Shown: positions 1 to 9,442, counted from the stretch's first letter. The stretch is DNA of 64,000 nt from an uncultured Pirellulaceae bacterium (GCA_938084685.1 CALKGE010000009.1:62001-126000); one strand, 5' to 3'. Notes: generated by a model not told the origin, from the sequence alone. Numbers and translations: made by a program.

Positions 1-909
1 TCTCTCTCCCCAGGCGGCGCTGTTCATTTTTCCTTGACGGGTTTCCCGGATTCTTTGGAGCACCTTGTCCGCTCGGGTTGGCTGCGTTCGCTGCAGCCAT
101 TCGATGAATACTGGTTCTACGGTTAGCGGCAGTCGCAGCAGGATGTAGTTGGCGGTAGTGGCTCCTGATTCCTTTGCCGCCTGTAGTATCTGCGGGATTT
201 CGGATTCGTTCAGACCTGGAATGATTGGTGATGTCATTACGCCTACCGGAACCTTGGCGTCTGCCAGCATCCGGACGGCTCGTAAACGGGCAGCGGGGAT
301 ACTGGTCCGAGGTTCCATATCCCGCGTTAACTGCGGATCGAGCGACGTGATTGAGAGGTAGACGTGGACGAGATTGTTTTCGGCGAGTGGTTGGAGGATG
401 TCGAGGTCGCGTGTGATCAGAGCATTTTTAGTGATAATGCTGACCGGTTGCCGGGCCTCGAGTGCCACTTCCAGGCATTGCCGCGTCAGTTGGAATTTTC
501 GTTCCGCGGGTTGGTAGCAGTCGGTGACTCCGGAAAACGTAATCGGCTCGGGCTTCCAGGAACTCTTTGCCAGGAATTCCCGCAGCAAGTTTGCGGCGTC
601 ATGTTTAACGACGATTTTTGTTTCGAAGTCCAGACCTGCGTTGAACCCAAGCAATTCATGGCTGGGCCGCGCGTAGCAGTAGGGACAAGCATGCCCGCAG
701 CCACGGTAAGGATTGATGCTGTAGCGGAATGGAATGTCTGGTGATTTATTTTCGGAGACAATGCTGTTGGAAGCGTCTGGAAGGTATTCGATTTTGCGAT
801 TGGTGAGGGTGCGAAGATGCTCGCGATCCCATTCGACATGCTCAAGGTCTGGCTCCTCGTGAACGGTCTCAAACCGATTCGGTGGATTAATATTGGAACC
901 GTGACGCAT
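1..909 (-). CDS. SPL/PA0069-like radical SAM protein (3' end beyond window)
   Basis: This frame is open from the ATG at 907-909 to the left edge of the window, so the C-terminus is missing (303 codons seen). Near residue 71 it carries the radical SAM cluster motif CGHACPYCYAR (CxxxCxxC), preceded by the framework 'RYSINPYRGC' and followed by 'FSGVTDCYQPAERKF'. These are the hallmarks of the spore-photoproduct-lyase-like, PA0069-type radical SAM subfamily. Such enzymes bind a 4Fe-4S cluster and cleave S-adenosylmethionine to start radical chemistry. The substrate of this subgroup is not established, so a DNA-repair role is only suggested by relatedness. The next gene upstream on the same strand lies 68 bp away and may share its transcript. 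The family call is firm; the function is unknown. Confidence 0.88.
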   Translation of the reverse strand, partial: MRHGSNINPPNRFETVHEEPDLEHVEWDREHLRTLTNRKIEYLPDASNSIVSENKSPDIPFRYSINPYRGCGHACPYCYARPSHELLGFNAGLDFETKIVVKHDAANLLREFLAKSSWKPEPITFSGVTDCYQPAERKFQLTRQCLEVALEARQPVSIITKNALITRDLDILQPLAENNLVHVYLSITSLDPQLTRDMEPRTSIPAARLRAVRMLADAKVPVGVMTSPIIPGLNESEIPQILQAAKESGATTANYILLRLPLTVEPVFIEWLQRTQPTRADKVLQRIRETRQGKMNSAAWGER

Positions 910-977
910 TTAGACTTCCTTGACTTTCGAACGAGAATCAATCTCTGCCATCATCTTACCGCGATGGCATCTTTGTT

Positions 978-1448
978 TCATTCAGGTTCAGGCGAAAGTG
1001 GGGGGCCACGCAGCTGAACCTGCTGGTCTCTTTGTCGTTGGTTCCACTTTGCGAATCGTTCGTCGAGCGCGGACGCGATCTTGTCAGCGTTATCCCAATT
1101 GTCCTCCACATGGTAGATCGTCTCATGAGTTAACTCAAACGCTTTACAGTAATCACTGAAGTACCGCTTGATGTAGTACTGTTGGACAAAGGCGTTACCC
1201 CTATCGGTGAAATCTCCATCGGTAAGCCGTGAGCCACAGAACTGGATCACGTACTCTCTGCCAGACATTTGCCGTTGGGAAACACGTTCGAGTGACTCGG
1301 CCGAGTCTGCTTCATGATGGAAATCGTTGACGAGCTCACGGGATAACGCCCAGGCGAAGAAAAACCCCATGTGGGTCAGGGCGTTGTCCTCGGCCGCGCT
1401 GGCCGGAAAATCGTTGTTCCAGTGATAGTCGGGGTCGTCATACTTCAT
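978..1448 (-). CDS. conserved hypothetical protein (DUF7832-like)
   Basis: A 156-residue protein with the N-terminal pattern 'MKYDDPDYHWNNDFPASAAEDNALTHMGFFFAWAL'-type start (residues 1-35), which resembles small bacterial proteins grouped as DUF7832. I recognise the pattern from memory only and could not search for it. There is no signal peptide or membrane segment. The middle has an aromatic, acidic helix-rich composition ('VQQYYIKRYFSDYCKAFEL'). It lies upstream of the radical SAM gene on the minus strand and divergent from purE. No catalytic motif is evident and no function can be assigned. Confidence 0.75.
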   Translation of the reverse strand: MKYDDPDYHWNNDFPASAAEDNALTHMGFFFAWALSRELVNDFHHEADSAESLERVSQRQMSGREYVIQFCGSRLTDGDFTDRGNAFVQQYYIKRYFSDYCKAFELTHETIYHVEDNWDNADKIASALDERFAKWNQRQRDQQVQLRGPPLSPEPE

Positions 1449-1566
1449 CGAACTAATTTTGCCGGCAATAACAGATCCGCGTTGAATTATCCGCTGCTGA
1501 TTGACTTTACCGTAGAAAGGTACATGACGTCAAAGTTTGGTCGTCGATGGTGGAGCACGCTCGCCA

Positions 1567-1595
1567 CTATGTAAATAACGGTAGTTTCGTATAAT
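1567..1595 (+). promoter_or_regulatory. candidate promoter of purEK
   Basis: A perfect TATAAT lies at 1590-1595 in the divergent intergenic region, 68 bp before the preferred purE start. No good -35 hexamer is found 16-18 bp upstream, so the call rests on the -10 box and its position. The ATG at 1594 overlaps this box, which argues against that ATG being the translation start. Confidence 0.4.
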
Positions 1596-1649
1596 GAAAC
1601 ACTTAAATTTCGGCCGGTTCATTGCTGAAGCGAACTGGCAGATCGGTTT

Positions 1650-1655
1650 AAGGAG
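1650..1655 (+). promoter_or_regulatory. ribosome binding site that decides the purE start
   Basis: AAGGAG sits 7 nt before the GTG at 1663-1665. The earlier in-frame ATG at 1594 has no such site and lies inside the -10 box. Starting at 1663 gives a 164-residue protein, the normal PurE size. Confidence 0.7.
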
Positions 1656-1662
1656 AAATCCA

Positions 1663-2157
1663 GTGTCAGAATCCACGGAACCACTTGTTGGTATCATCAT
1701 GGGGAGCAAGTCTGATTTGCCCACGATGGAACATGCTCGGGACATTCTTACCCAATTCGGCGTGGCCCATGAATGCCGCGTTGTTTCCGCTCATCGGACT
1801 CCCGAGTGGCTTGTGGAATATGCCAAAACCGCGGAAGAGCGAGGGTTGAAGGTGATTATCGCGGGTGCCGGCGGTGCGGCTCATCTGCCAGGGATGGTGG
1901 CTTCACTCACCACGTTGCCAGTCCTCGGAGTGCCCGTAAAATCTCGTGCCCTGTCAGGTTTGGATTCACTTTTATCGATCGTGCAGATGCCGGGCGGTGT
2001 TCCCGTAGGGACGCTGGCCATTGGGGACTCTGGTGCTAAGAATGCCGCACTTTTGGCGGTGCGAGTACTCGCCAATGAGTGTGCCGAGTTGCGTACCAAA
2101 CTTCATGACTTTGCCAACGAGCAAACCAGTAAGGTGATGGAGGATTCCCAACTATGA
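1663..2157 (+). CDS. purE: 5-(carboxyamino)imidazole ribonucleotide mutase PurE
   Basis: PurE converts N5-CAIR to CAIR in de novo purine synthesis in the cytoplasm. The sequence shows the whole family signature: '[12 protein letters not shown]' near residue 11, 'SAHRTPEWL' with the catalytic His at about 44, '[14 protein letters not shown]' and '[21 protein letters not shown]'. I chose the GTG start at 1663 because it has a strong ribosome binding site and gives 164 residues; an in-frame ATG at 1594 would add 23 residues lacking family character. The stop overlaps the purK ATG by 4 nt (ATGA), showing translational coupling. Because purK is present, the PurK-dependent class I PurE reaction is expected. 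Confidence 0.97.
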   Translation: MSESTEPLVGIIMGSKSDLPTMEHARDILTQFGVAHECRVVSAHRTPEWLVEYAKTAEERGLKVIIAGAGGAAHLPGMVASLTTLPVLGVPVKSRALSGLDSLLSIVQMPGGVPVGTLAIGDSGAKNAALLAVRVLANECAELRTKLHDFANEQTSKVMEDSQL

Positions 2158-3293
2158 GCCGAGCGATTTTGCCCGGAGCAACAATCGGTATGTTGGGTAG
2201 CGGACAATTGGGACGCATGTTCGCTATTGCTGCCAGACGACTTGGATACCGCGTTCATGTATTTTCTCCTGACAGTGACTCGCCCACCGGACATGTAGCA
2301 GATCTGGAAGTGCAGGCTAACTATGACGACCTGGATGCGGTCGCAGCCTTTGCTCAACAGGTCGACGTCGTCTCCTTTGAATTTGAGAACGTACACGCCG
2401 CGACGATAGATGCCGTTGAGCGGTTCGCTCCGGTTCATCCAGCAGGCCGCGTGCTGTATACGGCGCAGCAGCGCGTGCGAGAAAAGACATTTCTACGTTC
2501 AGCAGGAATCCCCGTCTCTCCCTTTCGGATCATTCAGACTCGGGAAGATCTCGAGCAGGTAACCGAAGAAGAGCTGCCCGGAGTACTCAAGACTGCTGCC
2601 TGGGGTTATGACGGCAAGGGACAGGTGAAGGTGGAATCGCTTGCCGATCTGGAATCCGCCTGGAACGAGATCGATAATGCCGAAGCCGTTCTGGAGCGAT
2701 TTGTTCATTTCGAGTTGGAGCTGTCGGTGGTTGCAGCCCGCGGGCATGACGGCGAGTTGGCTTTCTACGGGCCAATGGAGAATAGGCATCACAATCACAT
2801 TCTGGATGTCTCGGTTACTCCGTTTAACCTGGCCCCCGCCGTTGCCGAAGAGGCTCGGGAAATCGCTCGTAAGATCATGACCGAGCTGGATGTGATTGGC
2901 GTGCTATGTGTCGAATTCTTCCTGGCCAACGATGGCAAACTGCTGGTCAATGAATTAGCTCCTCGCCCTCACAATTCGGGTCACCTCACCGTAGACGCTC
3001 ATCTTTCCTGCCAGTTTGAGCAACAGGTACGGACCATTTGCGGCCTGCCTCTGGGTTCTGCCCAGCAGAAACGTCCCGCGGCGATGGTAAACCTGTTGGG
3101 AGATTTATGGCAGGATGGTGAACCAAACTGGTCGGCTGCGCTAGCTGAATCAAATCTCAAAATGCATTTGTACGGTAAACGTGAAGCTCGGGTTGGCCGC
3201 AAGATGGGGCATATGACCGTGCTGGCGGATACTCCCGAAGAAGCAGTCGAACGAGCTCTGGCGGCACGCCGTTCGCTGACCGCGCGTGGCTAG
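2154..3293 (+). CDS. purK: 5-(carboxyamino)imidazole ribonucleotide synthase PurK
   Basis: PurK is an ATP-grasp enzyme that carboxylates AIR with bicarbonate and ATP to give N5-CAIR, the substrate of PurE. The N-terminus has '[22 protein letters not shown]', followed by a central ATP-grasp fold ('[16 protein letters not shown]', then '[19 protein letters not shown]') and the metal-binding segment '[15 protein letters not shown]'. The C-terminal '[15 protein letters not shown]' is typical. At 379 residues it is full length for the family. It overlaps purE by 4 nt and forms a two-gene operon with it. A weak hairpin lies about 45 bp after the stop. Confidence 0.97.
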   Translation: MSRAILPGATIGMLGSGQLGRMFAIAARRLGYRVHVFSPDSDSPTGHVADLEVQANYDDLDAVAAFAQQVDVVSFEFENVHAATIDAVERFAPVHPAGRVLYTAQQRVREKTFLRSAGIPVSPFRIIQTREDLEQVTEEELPGVLKTAAWGYDGKGQVKVESLADLESAWNEIDNAEAVLERFVHFELELSVVAARGHDGELAFYGPMENRHHNHILDVSVTPFNLAPAVAEEAREIARKIMTELDVIGVLCVEFFLANDGKLLVNELAPRPHNSGHLTVDAHLSCQFEQQVRTICGLPLGSAQQKRPAAMVNLLGDLWQDGEPNWSAALAESNLKMHLYGKREARVGRKMGHMTVLADTPEEAVERALAARRSLTARG

Positions 3294-3337
3294 CGGGATC
3301 AGGCCCTTCGTCCTGCAGGTTTTAGGGCCCCCATAAT

Positions 3338-3367
3338 TTCGCTTCGGGCACGGAAGTGAATTAGAAT
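3338..3367 (+). terminator. weak candidate terminator after purK
   Basis: TTCGCTTC (3338-3345) pairs with GAAGTGAA (3353-3360) across a 7-nt loop, with one G-T wobble. An A/T-rich TTAGAAT follows but there is no real U tract. A GGCCC/GGGCC pair lies just upstream. This may attenuate transcription into the next gene, which begins at 3374. Confidence 0.3.
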
Positions 3368-3373
3368 GGCAGG

Positions 3374-6300
3374 ATGTCTGTTAGAGTCCTTTTGCTGCTG
3401 ATACTCGCATTCGTTCCCACCGTTTTACGTGCTGAGACGGTGGAATGGGAATTGACATCCACGTCGTTCCAGAAAGAGACGGAAGAGGCGCCCGTCTTTC
3501 AGTTTCTTTATGCCGAGGATAACTCGACAACGAATCGAGCGCCATTCAAACCACTTCCGGTCCATGATACGACGATCTATGACGAGCCGATTTCAGGCTG
3601 GTCGATTGCCGATTCCGGCAATCAATCTCCGTTCATCGGGATTCACACCGCTCGTCGTGAAGTCGGAAACGATCTCCCCTTTGAAAAAGGAGATATATTG
3701 GTCGGCCCCGGTTTGAATCATCCTGTTGTGTTGGCGTTCAAGAGCCCGGCAGCCGGGATAGCTCGCGTTGACCTGATGGTGAAGCATCACCAGAAGTGTT
3801 GTCAGGATACAGCAGGGATCAGATGGTTTGTTGAGCAGGGCTCCGCACCCTCGAGTACCAATGCCGAGCCGCGCGTGCTGGCACAAGGTGCTCTTAAATA
3901 CGATGAAGTGTCACAGGGTAGAGTCTCGTTAAGTTTGAAAGAGATCGAGCTGGAGGTAGACGGATTTCTGTATTTGATCATTGACTGTCAACCTGACCAG
4001 CCCGGAACTGCTCATCACGGAGACGGCACGATTGTCCAGTTTTCGGTTTCCATGGATGACCCGGTGTGGCCCGAGGTTCCGGTTTTTGAGTCGGATGTTT
4101 TTCCGATTCTGGAAAACAAATGTATTCACTGTCATGGATCAGATGATCCTCAGGGAGGCCTGGAATTAACGAGTGTCGACAAGATCAGATTTGGTGGTGA
4201 GAGTGGCCCGGCTCTGGTACCCGGGAGTCCGAACCAGAGCTTTGTACATTTTCTGGTCAGTCGCAATGAAATGCCTCCGGCAGGAGAAGAACCGCTGACA
4301 CCTCAGGAAAAACAGGTGATCCACCGGTGGATTCAGACAGGCGCCAAATCGGAAACGCCTCCAAGCAATCTTCCTCCGCGTTCTTTTGTTAAACAGGAAG
4401 TACGACAACAGTGGCAGTTCATGCAGCCTGTGCGGCCTTCCTTGCCGGAAGTCCAGTCACCGCAATTGCTGGAAACAGCGATCGACAGTTTTGTGTTGGC
4501 CAGGCTGGAGGCCAATGGATTATCGTTTTCCAGGTTTGCGGATCGTGAGGCAGAGCTGCGACGAGTTTATTTTGACTTGCTGGGATTACCTCCACCGGCA
4601 GACCAGGTTGCTGAGTACATGGCAGACGATCGCCCCGATGCTTATGCGCGATTGGTTGAACGCCTGCTCGCTGACCCTGCCTACGGAGAACGTTGGTCAC
4701 GGCACTGGATGGATGCGGTCGGTTACGTTGATAACCGTTTGTACGACGGGGATGCCAGTACGATCTATGAGCATGAAGGAATGTGGCATTATCGCGATTA
4801 CATTATCCAATCTCACAATCGGGATTTGCCCTGGAATACGTTTCTGACCGAACAGCTGGCAGGAGACACGATGGTGGATTGGCAAAGCGGCGAACCGTTT
4901 ACTGCCGCTGACCTGTCGCGTTTAACGGCCACTGGTTTTTTACGGAATGTCGAAGACCACACCAGTGAAGCTCAGTACGGTAAGGCCAAACGCTATGATG
5001 TCCTCTTTGATTTAATGGAAATGGTATCAGGTTCCTTGTTTGGTATGACGATGCATTGCAGTCGTTGTCACAATCACAAATTTGATGGTATTACTCAGCG
5101 TGATTATTTCAGCCTGATGGCCTATTTTGAAGATGGTTATGACGTGGATGCCTGGCAAAATCCAGTCAACCGTTGGCTTCCTACTGTGGGTGCAAAACGA
5201 CGAGCAGAGATCGATCGTGTGAATGGTGAAGCGAATGCTCAGATTGCAATGCTTAATAAGCAGCTGGCCGAGGCAAAGCAGAGCGGTCAGGAAGCTCGGA
5301 TTACCGAATTGCAGCAGGCGTTACAGCATCAACGAGAACGCCTGAGTTCTTATGAGAAGGTTCCTGTCCTATTGGCTACGGATAAGTCATGGGAATCACG
5401 CGTGTTGAGAAGAGGACTCTGGGATCGTCCTGGCATCAGTGTGTCACCTGCTCCCCCCGAAGCAATGCGTCCTGTGGATTCGGCCTATCCTCAAGAAGGT
5501 GTGGCTCCGCGGAGAGAGCTGGCTGACTGGCTGGTGAGTTCGGAGAATCCTTTGACTGCGCGTGTCATTATGAACCGGGTCTGGAGTCATCACTTTGGCT
5601 CGGGCATCGTGAAGTCTCTGAATAATTTTGGTGTTTCCGGCAGCGGGCCGACTCATCCGGAATTGCTGGACTGGCTGGCTGTCGAGTTTCGCAGCAGCGG
5701 TTGGAGTCTCAAGCATGTTCACCGCCTGATATTGAACAGTCGCACGTACCGTCAATCATCCAAACGGCTTGCCGCTGACCATCCGGCAGAAGTTGTTGAT
5801 CCGGCGAACGATCTTTTGTGGCGGCAGAATCTGCGTCGACTTGAATCAGAAATCATTCGGGATGCTCTGCTGGCTGCCAGCGGCCAGCTTGTTAACCGTC
5901 AGTCTGGCCCGCCGGTGAGGCTATCGACACCCAACGATGGCGTTTCCGATGTGCCACCTGTGCCCGACGGCGGCCATCTGCGTCGCAGTGTCTATTTGTT
6001 CCATCGCCGTGTTTATCCACTCAAGTTTATGGAGACCTTTGATTCTCCGCTGATGCCTGTTAGTTGCGAACAGCGAGTTCATTCGACAACGGTATTGCAG
6101 TCATTTGCTTTGCTCAATAGTCCCTTCGCCACCGATTCTGCGGAGGCGTTATCCGTCAGATGTTACTCCGAGAAATCTTTAACGCAGTCAATTGAAGATG
6201 TCTATTTGAGGTTGTTTGCTCGCTATCCCCATGCGGAGGAGGTTGAAGTTTGTCTGAAGTTTGTCAACGAGCAAGCAGCTGCACTTGGTGGGACTGAGGG

Positions 6301-6382
6301 AGTGCCAGAGGCAGAGGCTGCCGCTTTTACTGAATTGTGCCATATGCTGTTGGCCAGCAATGAGTTCCTGTATGTGGAGTAG
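3374..6382 (+). CDS. exported cytochrome c-type DUF1549/DUF1553 protein (PSCyt1 family)
   Basis: A 1002-residue planctomycete-type exported protein. It starts with a signal peptide ('VRVLLLLILAFVPTVLRAE', cleavage near residue 21). A non-catalytic N-terminal region follows, then a planctomycete cytochrome c domain with a heme motif at C250-x2-C253-H254 ('ENKCIHCHG'). DUF1549 runs from about residue 370 to 600 with a second heme-like motif at C562-x2-C565-H566 ('MHCSRCHNHKFD'). A short coiled coil lies near residues 615-660, and DUF1553 starts near 710 ('RRELADWLVSSENPLTARV'). The family function is unproven; a periplasmic redox or polymer-processing role is inferred from the heme motifs. The DUF1501 gene follows 6 bp downstream, the usual pairing. 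Confidence 0.93.
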   Translation: MSVRVLLLLILAFVPTVLRAETVEWELTSTSFQKETEEAPVFQFLYAEDNSTTNRAPFKPLPVHDTTIYDEPISGWSIADSGNQSPFIGIHTARREVGNDLPFEKGDILVGPGLNHPVVLAFKSPAAGIARVDLMVKHHQKCCQDTAGIRWFVEQGSAPSSTNAEPRVLAQGALKYDEVSQGRVSLSLKEIELEVDGFLYLIIDCQPDQPGTAHHGDGTIVQFSVSMDDPVWPEVPVFESDVFPILENKCIHCHGSDDPQGGLELTSVDKIRFGGESGPALVPGSPNQSFVHFLVSRNEMPPAGEEPLTPQEKQVIHRWIQTGAKSETPPSNLPPRSFVKQEVRQQWQFMQPVRPSLPEVQSPQLLETAIDSFVLARLEANGLSFSRFADREAELRRVYFDLLGLPPPADQVAEYMADDRPDAYARLVERLLADPAYGERWSRHWMDAVGYVDNRLYDGDASTIYEHEGMWHYRDYIIQSHNRDLPWNTFLTEQLAGDTMVDWQSGEPFTAADLSRLTATGFLRNVEDHTSEAQYGKAKRYDVLFDLMEMVSGSLFGMTMHCSRCHNHKFDGITQRDYFSLMAYFEDGYDVDAWQNPVNRWLPTVGAKRRAEIDRVNGEANAQIAMLNKQLAEAKQSGQEARITELQQALQHQRERLSSYEKVPVLLATDKSWESRVLRRGLWDRPGISVSPAPPEAMRPVDSAYPQEGVAPRRELADWLVSSENPLTARVIMNRVWSHHFGSGIVKSLNNFGVSGSGPTHPELLDWLAVEFRSSGWSLKHVHRLILNSRTYRQSSKRLAADHPAEVVDPANDLLWRQNLRRLESEIIRDALLAASGQLVNRQSGPPVRLSTPNDGVSDVPPVPDGGHLRRSVYLFHRRVYPLKFMETFDSPLMPVSCEQRVHSTTVLQSFALLNSPFATDSAEALSVRCYSEKSLTQSIEDVYLRLFARYPHAEEVEVCLKFVNEQAAALGGTEGVPEAEAAAFTELCHMLLASNEFLYVE

Positions 6383-6388
6383 TACATC

Positions 6389-7828
6389 GTGCAGTTAGAT
6401 AAACGAACACGACGAGCCTGGCTTTCCGATATCAGCACTGGTATCGGGGCGATGGCACTTGCGCACTTGCTGCAACAGGATGCCGCAGGTGAAGAAGTTC
6501 AGTCTCCGGCTAAGCTGAAACCATTCGATCTGCTGCCTCGCCACGGGCATCACAAAGCGAAAGCGACTTCGATGATTCAGCTGTTTCAAAATGGTGGCCC
6601 CAGCCAGATGGACCTGTTTGATCCCAAGCCATTATTGAATGAACAGGCAGGTAATCCACATCCAGAAAACCTGGAGACGTTTCAGTTAAATAATAAAAAC
6701 GTTTTGTTGGGCTCCCCCTGGGCGTTTAAGAAATATGGTGACTGCGGGATGGACTTTGCTTCGCCACTGCCCCACATGGCAGCTCAGGCAGATCAATGGT
6801 GCATGATCCGGTCCATGCATACGGTCAACAACAATCATCCGTTTGCGATCAGTATGTTTCAAAGTGGTAAGCCGTTCTTTGGGTTTCCGGCCATCGGGAG
6901 CTGGCTGACCTATGCGTTGGGTAGTGAAAATCAGAATCTTCCCGGGTATGTGGTGCTGCGTGATCCTGCAGGCTATAACACCTCGGGAAAGACGGTCTGG
7001 TCGAGCGGTTGGATGCCGGCCTTATATCAGGGAACAGAATTCAGCTCATCCGGAAACGCGATTGCTTATCTTAAACCGTCGGTAGAACAGAAAGACGAGG
7101 TGCGGCAGCGGAACCTCAAGGTGCTGGAGTATTTCAACAGGAAGCATTTGCAGGAGCACCCGTTGGAAAGTGAATTAGTCGCCAGGATGAAGAATTATCA
7201 ACTGGCGGCCAGGATGCAGCTTGAAGCGTCAAAGATTCTTGACCTGTCGGACGAGTCTGAGGCTACGTTGAAAATGTATGGCATGGATAATCCAACAACC
7301 AGGGGATATGCTACGCGTTGCATCATGGCACGCAGATTGATTGAAGCTGGAGTGCGATACGTACAGGTGTTTCCACCGCTCAAACCATCATTCCAGCCAT
7401 GGGATAGTCACAATGATCTGAAGAACCAGATCGAGACGATTTCGGCTCATGTCGATCAGCCCTCGGCAGCCTTAGTGCAAGATTTGAAGGATCGGGGACT
7501 GTTGGAGGAGACAATCATTGTCTGGTCTGGTGAATTCGGTCGGCTGCCGATCACCGAAAATGCCAACGGTCGGGATCACAATCGAAACGCCTTCACGACT
7601 TTAGTAGCAGGAGGAGGTTTCAAGGCAGGATTCACCTATGGGGCGACTGACGAATTTGGATATGCAGCTGTCGAGAACAGGGTTAGCGTACCCGATTTAC
7701 ACGCAACGTTTTTGCATCAGTTAGGTCTGGATCATACTGTGCTGGCCTATCCGCACCGCGGGCGTAACGAGCGATTGACGGATCCGGAAGTTACTGGCGC
7801 CCGGGTCGTGAAAGAACTGCTTGGCTAG
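6389..7828 (+). CDS. DUF1501 family exported protein
   Basis: A 479-residue member of the DUF1501 family, related to the sulfatase/alkaline phosphatase superfamily. It starts at GTG 6389, 6 bp after the previous stop. The N-terminus 'KRTRRAWLSDISTGIGAMALAHLL' is a twin-arginine-type leader. Family landmarks are 'MIQLFQNGGPSQMDLFDPKP' early and the metal-site-like 'TIIVWSGEFGRLPITENANGRDHN' late. The last 'TRCIMARRLIEAGVRYVQVF' block is also typical. It is paired with the DUF1549/DUF1553 gene before it, so the two products probably act together outside the cytoplasm. Its substrate is unknown. Its stop codon TAG shares the palindrome CTAG with the stop of the convergent dehydrogenase gene. Confidence 0.93.
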   Translation: MQLDKRTRRAWLSDISTGIGAMALAHLLQQDAAGEEVQSPAKLKPFDLLPRHGHHKAKATSMIQLFQNGGPSQMDLFDPKPLLNEQAGNPHPENLETFQLNNKNVLLGSPWAFKKYGDCGMDFASPLPHMAAQADQWCMIRSMHTVNNNHPFAISMFQSGKPFFGFPAIGSWLTYALGSENQNLPGYVVLRDPAGYNTSGKTVWSSGWMPALYQGTEFSSSGNAIAYLKPSVEQKDEVRQRNLKVLEYFNRKHLQEHPLESELVARMKNYQLAARMQLEASKILDLSDESEATLKMYGMDNPTTRGYATRCIMARRLIEAGVRYVQVFPPLKPSFQPWDSHNDLKNQIETISAHVDQPSAALVQDLKDRGLLEETIIVWSGEFGRLPITENANGRDHNRNAFTTLVAGGGFKAGFTYGATDEFGYAAVENRVSVPDLHATFLHQLGLDHTVLAYPHRGRNERLTDPEVTGARVVKELLG

Positions 7829-8784
7829 GTTGGTCGATTAACGATCTTGTCCGAGTCACCTGTGAGCAGGACATCAAGTGCATTCTGGACACTGCTACGG
7901 CGGAGCTCGATCAGTGATTCCTCAGAAACGAAGGCTGCGTGGGGTGTGACAATGACTCGTTGGTCATCGTACGGGGCAGTTTCCAGATCGGGAGGTTCAG
8001 GGTCCTGGACATCGAGTGCTGCGCCTGCTAATTCTTTGGCGTCCAGTGCTGCCGCCAATGCAGCGTGATCGACCAGGCCGCCACGCGCCGTATTGATCAG
8101 ATAAGCGGTTGGCTTCATTTGTTGAAACTGTTTGGCGGCGATCATGTGATGATTGCTGTCGGTCAGTGGCAGATGAAGTGTAACGAAATCAGATTTGGAT
8201 ATGAGTTCATCGAGTGGTAAGAGTTCAACACCGGGGACAGTTTTTGTCATATCACGGCGATACCCAAGGACGCGAAACCCCAGCGCTTTCGTCAGTTCGG
8301 CAACTCGTTTTCCAATATTCCCCAGGCCGATGATTCCTACCGTCTGACCTTTCAGGCGTCGTAGCGGTGGAGTGACTTCACGTTCGTATTTACCATCCTT
8401 GCTATCCAGATGGTAGGTGTGGATATGCCGGCCGAGCGAGTAGATGCAGGCCACGGTATGTTCGGCAACTTCCTGCAGGCAATAGTCGGGCACATTGGTG
8501 ACCGGGATTCCCTGCCGGGTACAGTAATCGACATCGATATTATCGAGTCCGATTCCCATGCGACTGACAACTCGGCATCGATCTCCTGCGGCGGCGATCA
8601 CGTTTTCTGTGATATTGGCCCAACAGGTCACGATTCCATCACATTTGCTCGCCAGTTCAGTCAGTGTTTCTTCGGTAGCATCAGAAGCAATTACCAGCTC
8701 GACACCTGCCTCATCGCACAACTGCTGTTCAATGGTGGTATCGGGCCAGGCTACGTCGGAAAGTAGTAAACGTGGTTGGCTCAT
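7825..8784 (-). CDS. D-isomer-specific 2-hydroxyacid dehydrogenase (CtBP-like)
   Basis: An NAD(P)-dependent D-2-hydroxyacid dehydrogenase of 319 residues. The Rossmann motif GLGNIG lies at 153-158. The catalytic triad positions are visible: Arg234 in 'NTARGGLVD', Glu263 in 'DVQDPEPP' and His282 in 'VTPHAAF'. The overall pattern, with 'SRMGIGLDNIDVDYCTRQGIPVTNVPDYC', matches the C-terminal-binding-protein-like subgroup; the exact substrate cannot be given. I chose the ATG at 8784 (MSQPRLLLSD) because it begins at the conserved N-terminus and lies 4 bp after the upstream gene; an in-frame start at 8832 would overlap that gene. It is cotranscribed with the J-domain-like gene. Confidence 0.9.
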   Translation of the reverse strand: MSQPRLLLSDVAWPDTTIEQQLCDEAGVELVIASDATEETLTELASKCDGIVTCWANITENVIAAAGDRCRVVSRMGIGLDNIDVDYCTRQGIPVTNVPDYCLQEVAEHTVACIYSLGRHIHTYHLDSKDGKYEREVTPPLRRLKGQTVGIIGLGNIGKRVAELTKALGFRVLGYRRDMTKTVPGVELLPLDELISKSDFVTLHLPLTDSNHHMIAAKQFQQMKPTAYLINTARGGLVDHAALAAALDAKELAGAALDVQDPEPPDLETAPYDDQRVIVTPHAAFVSEESLIELRRSSVQNALDVLLTGDSDKIVNRPT

Positions 8785-8788
8785 TGTT

Positions 8789-9442
8789 CTATTCCAGGGT
8801 AACGCCAGTGGCTCGCAAAATGATAATACCAATCGCGATGAGGGAACCGACGCCGAAGAGCACTCCCAGAATCAGAATCCAGGGGACTCCGGCATTTCGT
8901 CGCCCTCGCCTTGCTCGGCGGGTGACGGTTTTGGCATTGGGCTGAGCGATACCGGGTAATTGGGCAGTTGGGTTATCGGGCGTCACGCGAATTGGTGTCT
9001 CTGCAGGGCGGACTTTGATTGGCTGTTCGTGTGCTGAGCCAACGGGGATAGCTCGAGGAGGGGCCAGAGGGGCCATAGGGGACATACCAGGGTGGGTTGG
9101 CTGGGACGGAGAGACGGGAATGGCGCGTTCGCCGGTGGGGATGGTAGGAGGAGCGGTGACCGGTTTCTGGGATCGAATCTTCGCTTCGTAGGCCGCTCGG
9201 CTGTCCGGCTTGAGCAGGCAGAGCTTGGCTTGCGTTATTTCGTTAAGAATCCGTTGGGAATCGTCGCTGTGCGGCCCCGACTGAAACGTGCGAACATGAG
9301 CCATCTGTCGGTCGGCTGCATTTTCAATGACATCGGGGTCGGATTCGTATTCACCGATCCCCAGTAATTGATAGTGATTGGGAGGTTGTTGTTCGGGAGG
9401 AATTCCTAGCCATTTCCGATAGGCATTAAATTGCTCACTCAT
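8789..9442 (-). CDS. J-domain-like membrane protein of planctomycete type
   Basis: A 217-residue protein. Its N-terminus carries the module 'KWLGIPPEQQPPNHYQLLGI' (residues 10-29) followed by 'ADRQMAHVRTFQSGPHSDDSQRILNEITQAKLCLL' and 'DSRAAYEAK'. This module is widespread in planctomycetes and resembles a DnaJ domain, but the catalytic HPD tripeptide is absent, so Hsp70 stimulation is doubtful. A Pro-rich linker (about 95-165) leads to a basic patch ('RRARRGRR') and one C-terminal membrane helix (about 184-209), so it is probably a tail-anchored protein with a cytoplasmic N-terminus. It precedes the dehydrogenase by 4 bp. Its function is unknown. Confidence 0.85.
   Translation of the reverse strand: MSEQFNAYRKWLGIPPEQQPPNHYQLLGIGEYESDPDVIENAADRQMAHVRTFQSGPHSDDSQRILNEITQAKLCLLKPDSRAAYEAKIRSQKPVTAPPTIPTGERAIPVSPSQPTHPGMSPMAPLAPPRAIPVGSAHEQPIKVRPAETPIRVTPDNPTAQLPGIAQPNAKTVTRRARRGRRNAGVPWILILGVLFGVGSLIAIGIIILRATGVTLE

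Noticed and set aside
486-941. Minus-strand open frame of 151 codons
   Set aside because: It overlaps the radical SAM gene in another frame; the radical SAM frame (1-909) carries the CGHACPYCYAR motif and continues to the window edge.
8789-9442. Functional DnaJ co-chaperone
   Set aside because: The HPD tripeptide required for Hsp70 stimulation is absent.
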